64,000 nt of DNA, from assembly GCA_933822405.4 (NCBI GenBank), contig CAKOGP040001980.1, positions 289,198-353,197 on the forward strand, in the 5' to 3' direction. The notes under the pieces were generated by a model. It saw only the letters and a program-made list of their open reading frames with translations, had not been told where the DNA came from and did not search any database. The position numbers were made by a program, and so were the translations under genes. Shown here piece by piece: positions 29,751-39,401 of this stretch (position 1 is the first letter of the stretch; each line of letters opens with the position of its first letter). The stretch comes from Cylindrotheca closterium. Lineage: Eukaryota > Bacillariophyta > Bacillariophyceae > Bacillariales > Bacillariaceae.

Positions 29751-31454
29751 ATGGAATCGTCTACATCCATCGGATATGCGAGCGCCACAACGGCAGCCTT
29801 GCCTCCCTCTGTTGCCGCTTCCTCAAATTCCGCCACATCCACAACTCCCGCAACGCCAGCAGCAACGGCTTCGGCTCCCGCGGCAGCTTCTCTTCCCAGT
29901 GCCAAAACGACGAATGACTCCAGTCCCCAGAAATCGTTTTTAGAAACTCAAGAAGAAGGAGTCTTGAATGATGTATTGGAAGAACTGGATCGAGAACGAA
30001 CCAAACGGGCCGAACTGGAATCCCGTGTTCGCGAGTTGGAACAGAATCTGCACACGGAAAAACGCAAGAGTAGCCAATCCAGCAACGTTTCAGCGAGGGA
30101 TTACATGACACTTCAGGCAGAGGCAGGTGGCTACTTGGAATTGCTGAATGCACTGACTCAAGCTCGCCCCGCCTTTTCCACCAAACAAAAGTTGCCCGTT
30201 CATGTCGTGCGAATGCTCGAAATCATTCCGTGGGATCCAAGGGCCCGTCCACATTTGTTTGCACAAGAGAAGGTTTATGAGTGGCAAATGTATCGATCCG
30301 ATAAATCTTGGCAAAAGGAACTCCGGTATTTCCCAGTCTTTTTCAAGACACTTCCCATTGTCAATCCCGAACCTGGCCGGACAGTCAACGAGACGCCCAG
30401 CAGTGCATCCCCTCCCAGACAATGCGTACTCACCAACTTGGATATATCCCAGATTGTCAACATTGACAAGGGCTATCCACTTCCACAAGATGGTGGAGAT
30501 TGGCAATGGATTGGTGGATGGAGAATTGAAAAGACGGGAGATACCGACGAAAAGGGTTGGTCGTACTCGAACAGCCCTGAAATTGCCTCGGCTTCCAGCT
30601 CGGATTACTATTCGGAACTTAGAATGCCCAACGTGGGTACTCGCAACATTATCAAACGACGTCGGAAATGGACTCGCTCTCGCGTCATGATTGATTATCC
30701 ACAGGCGTCGGAAATGACCAAGGAATATCTCAAATTAGTGGCCCAAAAGGCGTCTTTGGATGTGAGTCTAGAAAAGCTGTCCAACCAGCTGGTGGATACC
30801 AAAATGAGTTTGACCACATTGGAGGCAGAGCATTTGTCTCTTGAGGAAGAGTTGAAGATGCAAAAGGCCAAATTGGAGAAGGAGATTGCCGAAAAGAACC
30901 AAATTTTGGAACTCTTGGACGAAGGTTCGGAAGGCTTGTTAGTGGCAGCAGCTGCCGGCATTAGCAGTGGTAGCGACACTGCTGCAAAGGATGGTACTGC
31001 GACAAATTCAAAGGTTGTTCAAGTCAATGAATTGCGATCCGTCGTTACCCAGTGGGTGTCAAATACAGTGTCCAAGAAGCAATCCGTTGTGGAAGATGCT
31101 GTCAACGAGAACAAGGCTTCAGACGACGATGTCATTGGCGCCAGCATGGAAGATTCTGCTTCTGCTGCTACTTCTAATACTGCCGTCTCGAGACAAATCA
31201 TGTTTGATTCGTTACGTTTCAAAGGACGAGACTTGTTGGAAAACATCAAGGCCAAGGGTGGAGATGAGATTGAACGCATCAAAGTGGCGGGTGCGATTGA
31301 ACGCATCAAGCAAACCGGTGTGAAATCGCTCTGGCAACAGCAGACCAAGGAGGAGGACAATGGAAGTATTAATAATAACGACACCAGCAAATCGAGGTCT
31401 GGGTCCATTGATATTTCGGAAGATGGTAACAACAGTACGGGTTATGAAGTGTAG
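29751..31454 (+). CDS. DysF-domain coiled-coil protein
   Basis: 567 aa from the first ATG at 29751. A Ser/Ala/Pro-rich start is followed by a coiled coil (about 75-110, LDRERTKRAELESRVRELEQ). Residues about 170-310 contain a membrane-contact type region (ARPHLFAQEKVYEWQMYRSD) and then a DysF/peroxin module: DWQWIGGWRIEKTGDTDEKG, WSYS, and closing RRRKWTRSRVMIDY. These are the aromatic/Arg stacks typical of DysFN-DysFC in ferlins and the Pex23/Pex30 peroxins. A second long coiled coil (about 325-395) and a disordered tail follow. No transmembrane segment is visible, unlike most peroxins. A role in membrane or peroxisome organisation is inference. Confidence 0.75.
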   Translation: MESSTSIGYASATTAALPPSVAASSNSATSTTPATPAATASAPAAASLPSAKTTNDSSPQKSFLETQEEGVLNDVLEELDRERTKRAELESRVRELEQNLHTEKRKSSQSSNVSARDYMTLQAEAGGYLELLNALTQARPAFSTKQKLPVHVVRMLEIIPWDPRARPHLFAQEKVYEWQMYRSDKSWQKELRYFPVFFKTLPIVNPEPGRTVNETPSSASPPRQCVLTNLDISQIVNIDKGYPLPQDGGDWQWIGGWRIEKTGDTDEKGWSYSNSPEIASASSSDYYSELRMPNVGTRNIIKRRRKWTRSRVMIDYPQASEMTKEYLKLVAQKASLDVSLEKLSNQLVDTKMSLTTLEAEHLSLEEELKMQKAKLEKEIAEKNQILELLDEGSEGLLVAAAAGISSGSDTAAKDGTATNSKVVQVNELRSVVTQWVSNTVSKKQSVVEDAVNENKASDDDVIGASMEDSASAATSNTAVSRQIMFDSLRFKGRDLLENIKAKGGDEIERIKVAGAIERIKQTGVKSLWQQQTKEEDNGSINNNDTSKSRSGSIDISEDGNNSTGYEV

Positions 31455-31609
31455 AAAATAAACCCATAATACAATACAACTTTTTGCTTTTGTCTCACTC
31501 TACCATTATATCACTATAAACAAGTCTTTGTACATTTTTTGTCTAATGTATGGAATAAGATTATAATCTAGTGTTTAGTAACTTACTTCCGTGCTCGAAA
31601 TCCAATTTC

Positions 31610-32653
31610 TTACTCGGTAGTGGTAGTAGTAAAGGCTGCAGGTGGTGGGGATCGTGCGGGTCCCTGATCTTTTGTTGTTGGTGGATGATCCTCTTCCTCC
31701 TCGACATCGTCAATGGTAAAATCATTGCCATCGTGCGCTGCAGATTCTGGTCGAATTTCCGTCATTTGCAATTCACCACCGCCACCACCGCCACCACCAC
31801 CGTTTTGTCGGTGTGCTGGATTCTCAAAGGCCATCTTCATGGTGGCCCTTGGAATCATGACGCCCAAACTCAAAATCCAAGCGGGAATAAAGATGATGCG
31901 GTTTAGGACGGCATAAATGATGGAGACAATCCCAAAGATTCTCGAGCTAAATCTCATATTCTCTTCAAATCGAAGGATTTCAGCCACAAACTCGAGAATG
32001 CAGACAAATCCAATAAAGAGACCCAGAGTATTCCATCTGGATCCAAAACTGGTTTGATCTTCTTGCAACCAGCCTCTTACACTGGCAAACGTAAAGATGA
32101 AAACACCCGCCAATGCAATCCATTCAAAAGAATCTACGTAAATAATGAAACCACGGCACACAATGTGAACCATTTCCAAGACTCTCCAACCATAACCGTC
32201 ATCGTCGGGCATGTCTGGTCGGTCCAGCCAGTCGCCCTCATTTGGATTAATGCCATAAAGATAAACCATGTATTCGGACATGTACGACATCCCAAGCCAA
32301 ACAAAGTTGGAAATCAACTCCGTGATAGCTCCCGCGAGACACAAAAGACCAATCACAACGTTCAACACCAGCGCTCGACTGCCTCCTTTGGACAGAATCC
32401 AAGCCATTTGCAGAATTGGATACGCCAAAAACAACCATCCGATTGTGTTCATGAATCCAGACGCTAGAAACAAATTATGCCTTGAGATTCGAGTCTCCCA
32501 TTGTGCGGAAATAAACCCTGGGTCCAAAGTCGTGTAGGTTTCCCAATCAAAGGTTCCATGATTGTCACGAAATACATTGGCGTAATACACAATCTTTAGA
32601 ATGTTTCCAGTCATTAAAAATACTGCTGCCAGTACACATGAGATTTCCACCAT
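31610..32653 (-). CDS. multi-pass membrane protein of unknown function
   Basis: The frame opens further upstream, but the first ATG is at 32653, giving 347 aa. About seven hydrophobic segments are visible: VEISCVLAAVFLMTGNILKI, then GFMNTIGWLFLAYPIL, VLNVVIGLLCLAGAITELIS, IIYVDSFEWIALAGVFIFT, TLGLFIGFVCILEFVAEIL, FGIVSIIYAVLNRIIFIPAW. The C-terminal ~60 residues are cytosolic-looking, with a polyglycine run of about ten encoded by a GGT/GGC microsatellite and a Glu/Asp-rich segment. No family recognised. It is divergent from the secreted protein at 33092. Confidence 0.7.
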   Translation of the reverse strand: MVEISCVLAAVFLMTGNILKIVYYANVFRDNHGTFDWETYTTLDPGFISAQWETRISRHNLFLASGFMNTIGWLFLAYPILQMAWILSKGGSRALVLNVVIGLLCLAGAITELISNFVWLGMSYMSEYMVYLYGINPNEGDWLDRPDMPDDDGYGWRVLEMVHIVCRGFIIYVDSFEWIALAGVFIFTFASVRGWLQEDQTSFGSRWNTLGLFIGFVCILEFVAEILRFEENMRFSSRIFGIVSIIYAVLNRIIFIPAWILSLGVMIPRATMKMAFENPAHRQNGGGGGGGGGELQMTEIRPESAAHDGNDFTIDDVEEEEDHPPTTKDQGPARSPPPAAFTTTTTE

Positions 32654-33091
32654 TTTTGTAAGTGTTGTGGTCGTGTGCTCGTTAGTTAGTTTTTGGCAGA
32701 TTGGAGCAATAAGTCTTGCCTTGTTATCTGGACTGCTTTCCAATTCAATTCGTGTGGCATTGCCTTTTGCGTTTTCTCGATGGTTCGAAAAACAGTCCGA
32801 ACCATGTCCTCAACGCCGGCAAGCAACTCCGACTATTTGGGGGAATTTTTCACTTTTTAGCGTTGACACAAATTCATCCATAAAGTGAGGAAAGACTATG
32901 TCTGTTCGAATCATTTCTCCAATGTCAAAACAAAGAAACTGGAAGGGGTTTGATTGATTATTCGTTGAGAACATTCATCATTCTCTGCATTTGAATTGCA
33001 CACAGCCAAGGGTAGAATTTATCTCCCATTTGTCTTCTTGACATTATTCCGTCCAATTCGAAGAAGGTGCCATAGTGAGATTTTTCAAAAC
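32654..33091. other. divergent promoter region
   Basis: 438 bp between the start codons of the membrane protein (minus) and the intradiol-dioxygenase-like gene (plus). No gene, repeat or clear motif recognised. Confidence 0.4.
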
Positions 33092-34186
33092 ATGGCAAAA
33101 GTTTCATCCTCCAAGATGCACCTTTTCAAATTATTTCTATTAGTTCTAATTCTTCTTGTAACAATCACTTCCAGTGAAGACGTATGTGACGCAAAGGAAG
33201 GAGATTGTCCGGCTGATCAAGATCCTTCTCCTGTTACTAATACTGCTGTAGAACAAGTCAAAGGAGTTTGTCCTCGACCCAGCCGAACGATTTACAGTCA
33301 GGGCGGAACGGCGCAAGCTTACAAACCCAATGCACCCTTGGCATCGACAGTATGCGAACCGGAAGCCGCTCGACAATATAAATACAAGAGAGCCTCTTGG
33401 AATTTGTCTCGAAGGACATTTCGAAAGGGAACCGCACCAGAACTTGACATTACTATTCGATTCAATAGTTGCTCGAATGATAGCAAACAATGTCAATGCT
33501 TCAAGGTCGAGCGCCCTTCCTCACCGAGTGATCGAGTCGAAGTGTGGCAAACACGTCCGGATGGTCGATATTCTTCCTTGCGGTCTTCGGACGAGTGTCG
33601 GGCGCAGGTGCAAATGAATGATGACGGAACCATTCAATTCACAACGGTCGCACCTGGATCCAGTGGCTTGATGGGCGGTTTGGGACCTTCTGGATTTGAT
33701 TGGTCACCGTAAGTAGGAGTGTTTAGACCGAGTAGGAATATATGTATACCATTTGGAGTACTATATGTGTCTGTTTCTAACATACACACTTTCGAATCCA
33801 TCATTTACCATAATTGCAGATATGGTCCTCCCGTGATTCATATGTTGGTACAAGTTACGGATCATGCTCCGATACTACTGGACGTTCCGATACTCTTCCG
33901 AACGGGAGACCTGACGCCACATGGTTTTTCACTGGGTGATTGGCGAGGACAGGGATGGTCGAAGTATAGACCTAGAGAGTTGGTATTATCCTTGACTTCG
34001 TGGGAACCCAATGTGGAAGAGAATCGGATTGCGATTGAGTATGAAATCAGTCTGCAACAGACGGAAGGAGAGAAGAAGAATTCAGCCAACCTGTGCGAAT
34101 CTTATCTGAAAATGCTCCCCAGCTCCTTTTACCTCGAGCCAATTGCCACCTGTTCCAAATCAATATTGGACTTTTTTGCGGTATAG
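33092..34186 (+). CDS. secreted protein resembling an intradiol ring-cleavage dioxygenase
   Basis: Two exons, 33092-33708 and 33820-34186, around a 111 bp intron (GTAAGT...TTGCAG, phase 2), give 327 aa. ATG 33092 (or 33116) precedes a signal peptide (LFKLFLLVLILLVTITSSED). The central part has the order of the intradiol dioxygenase fold: LDITIRFNSC, DRVEVWQTRPDGRYSSLRS, DGTIQFTTVAPGSSG, then PPVIHMLVQVTDHAPILLDV. In true enzymes the iron ligands are two Tyr and the two His of an HIH motif. Here the first His is replaced by Val (VIHM) and the Tyr after PG is absent, so classical iron binding is unlikely. Four to six Cys suggest extracellular disulfides. Function unknown; family resemblance is moderate. 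Confidence 0.6.
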
Positions 34187-34432
34187 GTAAAATCCAGATT
34201 ACAACCCCACACCTTGTTGGGGTTGTGGTACTTCATGAAAAAAAGAGGCAAAATGTAGCTTGCAAAAAATAGAAATTGATGCTGCAAAAAATCTCATTTG
34301 AATGACGCTATTCAAAGAAAAAAACATTAAGGGCACCTAATAAAGATCTTCAAATTCTATTGGAAAATGTGATGCTTAGAAGGTGTATAGATTTGGACAA
34401 CACCGATAGCGTTGATAAAGTAAACTCTGTGT

Positions 34433-34863
34433 TTATTCGTCGTCATCATCGTCATCATCGTCGTCATCATCGTCATCTTCTTCGTCATCATCAGGGGGGT
34501 CGAATCGGCTCCAGTCAACTTGTGAGTAAGTCTTTCCAGAGTTGTTGGCCTCCCACAAGGCATCAGTGAAAGAGTTGGTGAGAAGTTCAACACCAACGAC
34601 TCCAACGGCCATGAATGTAGCATATCGCGCGGTACTCTTTCCGAAACTGTAGTGGATTTCAAAGAAAAAGTTAAATGGTTAGAGATATCCTAAACAACAA
34701 TAGAACAAGCCAACGAACGAGCGGAAGGTAGTACGTACAGGTTGTACCATGCCGAAGCAAAGGAATGAATACCACTTGCTTGAGTGGAAACCTCGGAAGA
34801 AGCCATGCGGCGGCCAATAAGACCAGCACGCGATCTTGCAATTGCCGATACCCGGAAGATCAT
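34433..34863 (-). CDS. QCR9: cytochrome bc1 complex subunit 9 (Qcr9/UQCR10) with acidic tail
   Basis: Two short exons, 34739-34863 and 34433-34646, with a 92 bp intron (GTACGT...CTACAG, phase 2), give 112 aa. Exon 1 encodes an Arg/Ser/Ala-rich mitochondrial-type leader (MIFRVSAIARSRAGLIGRR) and ends SAWYNL. Exon 2 opens with FGKSTARYATFMAVGVVGVE, the conserved arginine-Ser-Thr turn plus single membrane helix of Qcr9. It continues FTDALWEANNSGKTYSQ. The family is normally 55-75 residues. Here the C terminus adds a tail of 19 acidic residues (3 Asp, 2 Glu, 13 Asp, 1 Glu) encoded by a GAT/GAC microsatellite. Qcr9 helps hold cytochrome c1 and the Rieske protein in complex III. An acidic stretch is more typical of the hinge subunit Qcr6. 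The exons are small and easy to miss. Confidence 0.8.
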
Positions 34864-36011
34864 CTCGAACTACTTTGGTTTGATGCAACAACAACGATCA
34901 AGTTGCAACAGCAAGCCGATGACTTTTTTCTTTCGTCATCGCTGTGCGCGGTGGGGTGGATGACAGACGGGTCGATTTGTTCGTGCTATCACGCACTCCA
35001 CACTTCGGGGGTGGGGAGGGGGAGGGGCACACATCTTGTATTATATATTTTTTAAATATCGGTACTCGGACGGTATCTGGTACCAGGTACTGGTACCTAT
35101 GTAACAAAATCGCGGCTCCACAATTTCAATTCGTTCGCTATAATGCGCTTGCCAGTATTAACCAGTATTAATAGTAACAATATCGCCTCTGATGTAATCT
35201 CAGTAAAGTACTCGTCCCTTCCATTTTTTGCGGTGCATTGCTGCAGCATCGAATTGAGTCGACTGGCCTGGCTGCCTCCTCTCTTCTTCCGGCGTCTACT
35301 GTACTTCGCCGACTATGATCCTCCATCCTCCTTCTGATCATTACAAGATGAAACAGATGGCAGATCTCGCATATTTTGTGGTTCCTGCTAGGAGAGAGCG
35401 TTTGGCGTACTGGTAGTAGAGACTATTGATAACTCGCAATGATGGTCTTCAGTGAGTGGTCGTGTTCAATGAATATCATGTGGTGCACTGGTACAGTACC
35501 CATCGCCATGCGTTGTAGGCAGTGAGTGCATCATGGTACTGGTACCATGTACCGGTACATCACCGTTGTTGGATTTTGGATGGAAACGACCCTGCACAGC
35601 CAATACTGTAAAGTACCAGTGAGAAATGACAACAATGATTTTTTATATCGAGCTGCTATCCAAGAACACTTATTATTGATATTCCTTTAAAAATAAATCC
35701 TGCTAATTCAAGTCTTGCTTCGATGGTTCCTTGCGTCTAAATGTTCCTCACTGGATCACCCCACTCGCGAAATGCAGCATGACCACTCGTTGCCGTTCCG
35801 TTGACAGGCCAATCTAATATCTCCGAGCAAACAGAAACCATCCAATACGAGCACTTTGTGCTGCGAAAATCATGGTCAAAGGAGTCAATTTGACGTCCAA
35901 AACTGCATGCAGTGTTCAGGTTTTACTGGATCATTTTTGTGCGTTAAATAGATCAGTCGTTATGCGAACAGTATCGAACTGAGTCCAAGCTCACGAATAG
36001 TGTGGTTTGCA
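34864..36011. other. long divergent intergenic region rich in GGTACC-type motifs
   Basis: About 1.15 kb between QCR9 and the SRPBCC gene. No supported gene. GGTACC/GTACCGGTAC palindromic motifs recur (about 35078-35098 and 35528-35560), along with several CTGGTAC copies. Similar motifs occur at 36950-37150 and 55030. No RNA gene recognised. Confidence 0.5.
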
Positions 36012-36785
36012 ATGATGATGATTTTTCTCCACATCCTCACTTTCATTTCAAGAGCTTCGAATAGCAAAACGCAACACCCATCATTTCCAATGCTCACGTT
36101 TCGAAGGAAGAAACAACTGTCTACGGATGCAAGCGACGGCGACATGTCGGTTGTCACAAAGGATAAGAGCACAAAATCGCTTTCACAATCTACTATCATA
36201 AGCGCTCCTGCAACGGTTGTGTGGGAAAGCTTGACTGACATCAAAACATGGCAGTGGAACCGTAGCCTCCGGCTTGATGCATCATACGTGATGGAGGGGG
36301 AGACCGGGAAATCGCGGATCGTTCTAGGTGGTAGACGTGCAACAGCGCCATTCAAATTCGGCAAGGTTAGTCGAAGGACCTTCACTTTTACGTGGACTAC
36401 CAAGCTTGGATGTTGCGAATCCACAAATACCGTGGAACTGAAACCCATTGGAATCAACAAAACGGAACTTGTACATACTCAAACATTTGAAGGTAAACTA
36501 CTTTTCCTTCGGCCCTCCTCTAAGAAATATCAAAAGGCAGTCCGTGTCATGGACGAAGGGCTAAAAAATCACGTTGAGAGCCTCTACTTCAACACATTAC
36601 TCTACGACTTTTCAAATTCTGAAATGGTCACTCCCGGATGTTCCACGTCTACTGAGATGACGGTCCTATCAGAGATGTCGGGTACCAACTTCTGGGATAC
36701 TCCCAAGCACATTCGAGAGAAGCTAGTCAACTGTTTTGTAGACAAAGATACTGAGGCCAGGGAACCAACAATATACGACGCATAG
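36012..36785 (+). CDS. SRPBCC/START-like (polyketide-cyclase superfamily) protein
   Basis: 257 aa from the first ATG (36012; 36015 and 36018 also possible). A short hydrophobic start (MMMIFLHILTFISRASNS) may be a signal or anchor. The core has the SRPBCC helix-grip order: STIISAPATVVWESLTDIKT, then WNRSLRLDASYVMEGETG, a beta strand pair ending TFTFTWTT, ELVHTQTFEGKLL, and the long C-terminal helix GLKNHVESLYFNTLL. Such domains bind hydrophobic ligands such as lipids. The ligand cannot be told from sequence. The tail (NFWDTPKHIREKLVNCF) is not part of the fold. No intron. Confidence 0.65.
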   Translation: MMMIFLHILTFISRASNSKTQHPSFPMLTFRRKKQLSTDASDGDMSVVTKDKSTKSLSQSTIISAPATVVWESLTDIKTWQWNRSLRLDASYVMEGETGKSRIVLGGRRATAPFKFGKVSRRTFTFTWTTKLGCCESTNTVELKPIGINKTELVHTQTFEGKLLFLRPSSKKYQKAVRVMDEGLKNHVESLYFNTLLYDFSNSEMVTPGCSTSTEMTVLSEMSGTNFWDTPKHIREKLVNCFVDKDTEAREPTIYDA

Positions 36786-36990
36786 ATCACAACAAGTATC
36801 ATATAATCTTTAGACACTGTATTATACAAGCACTGATATAAGCTCATTATTGATACCGTGCTAAAACGTCGGAACAACCCTCGCTGGAAGAAGCTGGATC
36901 GCCAAATCTGAACTACCGTTCGTCCATTGCGAAAAAAGTCCGGTTCGTACTGTTTGTACCAGGTATCGGTAGTAGTACTAAGCTACACCA

Positions 36991-37151
36991 CAGCTACCCA
37001 AGCATGGTACCCGTACCACGATACCGCGTTCATACCTTGTTTGGAAAACAGGTATTGCTAAACTACCGCCTGGTGTCCTTTGCAACAGCTACTCAAGTAT
37101 GGTATCGGTACCACCGTACCACTATCATACCTTGCTGGACAACAGGTATTG
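36991..37151. repeat. two-copy tandem repeat, period about 95 bp
   Basis: Units of 66-67 bp at 36991-37057 and 37086-37151 share CAGCTACnCAAGnATGGTAn, then GTACCAC, CATACCTTG and AACAGGTATTG. They are about 80 percent identical by eye. They sit between the SRPBCC gene and the 3' end of the AsnRS gene, and no coding sense is visible. Confidence 0.7.
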
Positions 37152-37308
37152 TATACTCAGATACCAAATAATTACGAAAAAAAGAAAACATTGAAGTTGG
37201 TTTGTCTATTGCAAAATATCTATGCCTGTTATTCTAACTTTGTCAGACCAAGCAGCCGATACAATGCTCCATCTTTTCTCATAAAATAAAATCCAAACAC
37301 TCCACTTC

Positions 37309-38928
37309 TTAGTATGGGCAGTGCGTGTAGTAGACAGGATAAGGTACAACGTCTCTCACACTAGCAGTGTTGGTCAAGAACATCACTAAACGATCGAATC
37401 CCATACCCCATCCACCATGAGGGGCAGTACCGTCCTTTCGCAGATCGACGAACCATTGCAGAGGCTTCATGTCCATGTTTTTGCCCTCCATCATGCCCTT
37501 CAAGACGTCGTATCGCCATTCACGCATACTTCCTCCAAACAGCTCACCAACCAGGGGTGCCAACAAATCAAAAGATTCGCATGTTCCATCTCCGACTTGC
37601 TTCATGTAGAAAGACTTGATATCGGAAGGCCAGTGAGTGACGAAAACAAAGGTTCCGAACTTTTGGACCAAGTACTTCTCGTGCTCACTTCCAAGATCTT
37701 CTCCTTGCTTTGGTAGCGTCTTGAACTTTAGACGAACACTCTTGCCTTGGTCGTTGACTGTTTGGACCTTGTCCCTCATGTCTTGAAGCATGACATCAAT
37801 CGCGTCAGAATGCTTAATGCGGACGAACGGCTTGTCCAACAAAGTTCGAAGATAGTCGGCATGACCATGGAACTCTGGTGGGGAAGCGTGCTTTTGGTTC
37901 AAAAAGTCGTATTGAGTTTGGCAACGGTCCAATACAGTCTTCAAAACATGCTTCACGAAACGTTCCGCTTGATCTACGAGATCATCGAGGGTGATGAAAT
38001 ATTGTTCGTACTCGACATGTAGGAATTCAGCCAAGTGCTTGTTGGTATCAGAGTGCTCGGCACGGAACGACTTTTGGCATGTGTAAACGCTTCCAGTCCC
38101 CATGGCAATCGCCTCCAATGGAAGTTGCGAAGATACAGTCAATCCGACTTCGGTAACCTTTTCTGGCTCTTTTGGTGCCTCTTCCTCTTTCACTTCTTCC
38201 TCTTGGTTTCCCTTTTTCTTTTTCTTCTTCTTCGAGGGATCTTCCTCGACCTTGGTGAACATCTGTGGTCCAACCTTGAAGACTTCTCCAGCGCCCTCGC
38301 AGTCATTGGCGGTCAAAATATTGGGATCCAAAAGTGGGACACCTTCCTCATGAAAAAATTCGTGCACAGCAAACAAAGCTTCCGAACGAATCTTCATCAA
38401 TTGCTGAATGAGAGGAGCGCGGAATCGAGAGTGGTATTGTGCGCGAAGGGCCAGAGGTTTCTTCAAAATTGATTTTTGAATAGGGTACTTGCTGGCATCT
38501 TCGACACCGCCAACGACAAACAATTCCAAGACCTTTACTTCGACGGTTTGTGTGGTTCCTTCTGGTGGAGCAGCGACATATCCGATCAACATGACGGAGC
38601 ATCCGATACTCAAGCTGGAAGCTTGCGTCATTTCATCAAATGACAATCTAGAGTAACAAGCCTCATCTCCATTGGCATCTGCGAGTAGACTGGCAACATC
38701 AGATGCCTTGTAGACATGCTCGCCTTCTTCTCCTGGTTTCTGCGCCAAACAACGAACTGGCGCAATAGTGGTTCCATCTCCAAGATCAACAAAGCACAGT
38801 GTTCCAGCTCCCTGAGTACGCACGGAGTAGACCCATCCGTGAAGCTTGACGTGCTTGCCAATGTCGTCCTTGGACAAGTTGGTCAACTTGGGAATGCGCT
38901 CTAGCTTCATTCCTCCTTCTTCTGCCAT
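37309..38928 (-). CDS. NARS: asparaginyl-tRNA synthetase
   Basis: 539 aa from ATG 38928; the frame continues upstream to a GTG but has no earlier ATG. An N-terminal OB-fold anticodon domain (GKHVKLHGWVYSVRTQGAGT, LCFVDLGDG) is followed by a class II catalytic domain. The domain has ILTANDCEGAGEVF (Asn-type signature), QLPLEAIAMGTGSVYTCQKS, FRAEHSDTNKHLAEFLHVEYE (motif 2 loop) and GWGMGFDRLVMFL (motif 3). It charges tRNA-Asn. A Lys-then-Glu-rich insert of about 30 residues (seven consecutive Lys) lies between FTKVEEDPS and TEVGLTVSSQ, a place where eukaryotic enzymes vary. No leader is in this frame. A possible upstream exon at about 39003-39140 could add one (see findings), so location is unsettled. 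Confidence 0.9.
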   Translation of the reverse strand: MAEEGGMKLERIPKLTNLSKDDIGKHVKLHGWVYSVRTQGAGTLCFVDLGDGTTIAPVRCLAQKPGEEGEHVYKASDVASLLADANGDEACYSRLSFDEMTQASSLSIGCSVMLIGYVAAPPEGTTQTVEVKVLELFVVGGVEDASKYPIQKSILKKPLALRAQYHSRFRAPLIQQLMKIRSEALFAVHEFFHEEGVPLLDPNILTANDCEGAGEVFKVGPQMFTKVEEDPSKKKKKKKGNQEEEVKEEEAPKEPEKVTEVGLTVSSQLPLEAIAMGTGSVYTCQKSFRAEHSDTNKHLAEFLHVEYEQYFITLDDLVDQAERFVKHVLKTVLDRCQTQYDFLNQKHASPPEFHGHADYLRTLLDKPFVRIKHSDAIDVMLQDMRDKVQTVNDQGKSVRLKFKTLPKQGEDLGSEHEKYLVQKFGTFVFVTHWPSDIKSFYMKQVGDGTCESFDLLAPLVGELFGGSMREWRYDVLKGMMEGKNMDMKPLQWFVDLRKDGTAPHGGWGMGFDRLVMFLTNTASVRDVVPYPVYYTHCPY

Positions 38929-39401
38929 TTTTCGCTTCCGGGGATTGAATTGTAGTGCAAGCAATGTTGTTCCAATGATGGACAAAGGAGTTGCAACCTT
39001 CACGTTTCAGACAATATCCTCTCTTTCAAAGCCCCAGAATTCTTGTGCGCGATCAATGTGCGCAGACCAAAGTTCCGAGCAGTCCTTCCAGGAATGAACT
39101 GGGGTTTAATCGGTGATTGATTCACGAATAAGGTCGCCATGGAATGGAATGTTTCCTCGTGTAGTGACGCAGGCGTCTTTGAAGTTGAATGTTGGGAAGA
39201 GACGGATACATGTAGTATGGTGACTGGGCAGCTATTATTTAATATTATGCAGTTTAGATTCAAAATAGATCCAGCTTCTTCTTCTTGGTGAAAATCATGA
39301 CTATCGTAGATCATATTAGTAGTGGTTTTTAAAAGTTGCAAAAGGGAGTCGGGAAATCCCAAAGACTACGATCTGATAGTGTATCACCCAATCTATCCAA
39401 G
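38929..39401. other. spacer upstream of AsnRS with possible leader exon
   Basis: On the minus strand an open frame from an ATG at about 39140 reads MATLFVNQSPIKPQFIPGR, then TARNFGLRTLIAHKNSG, before a stop at 39000-39002. It is Arg/Lys/Ser-rich and lacks acidic residues at first, like an organelle leader. No convincing splice pair to the AsnRS frame was found. Otherwise nothing recognised. Confidence 0.3.

Noticed and set aside
34357..34662. Minus-strand open frame rich in Met/Thr over the GTC/ATC microsatellite
   Set aside because: It is a shifted-frame reading of the Qcr9 exon; the Qcr9 frame has family motifs and proper splice sites.
36000..39003. Non-ATG starts extending several frames (for example GTG at 36000 and at 39003)
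   Set aside because: Nuclear genes of this kind start at ATG; the first in-frame ATGs were used.
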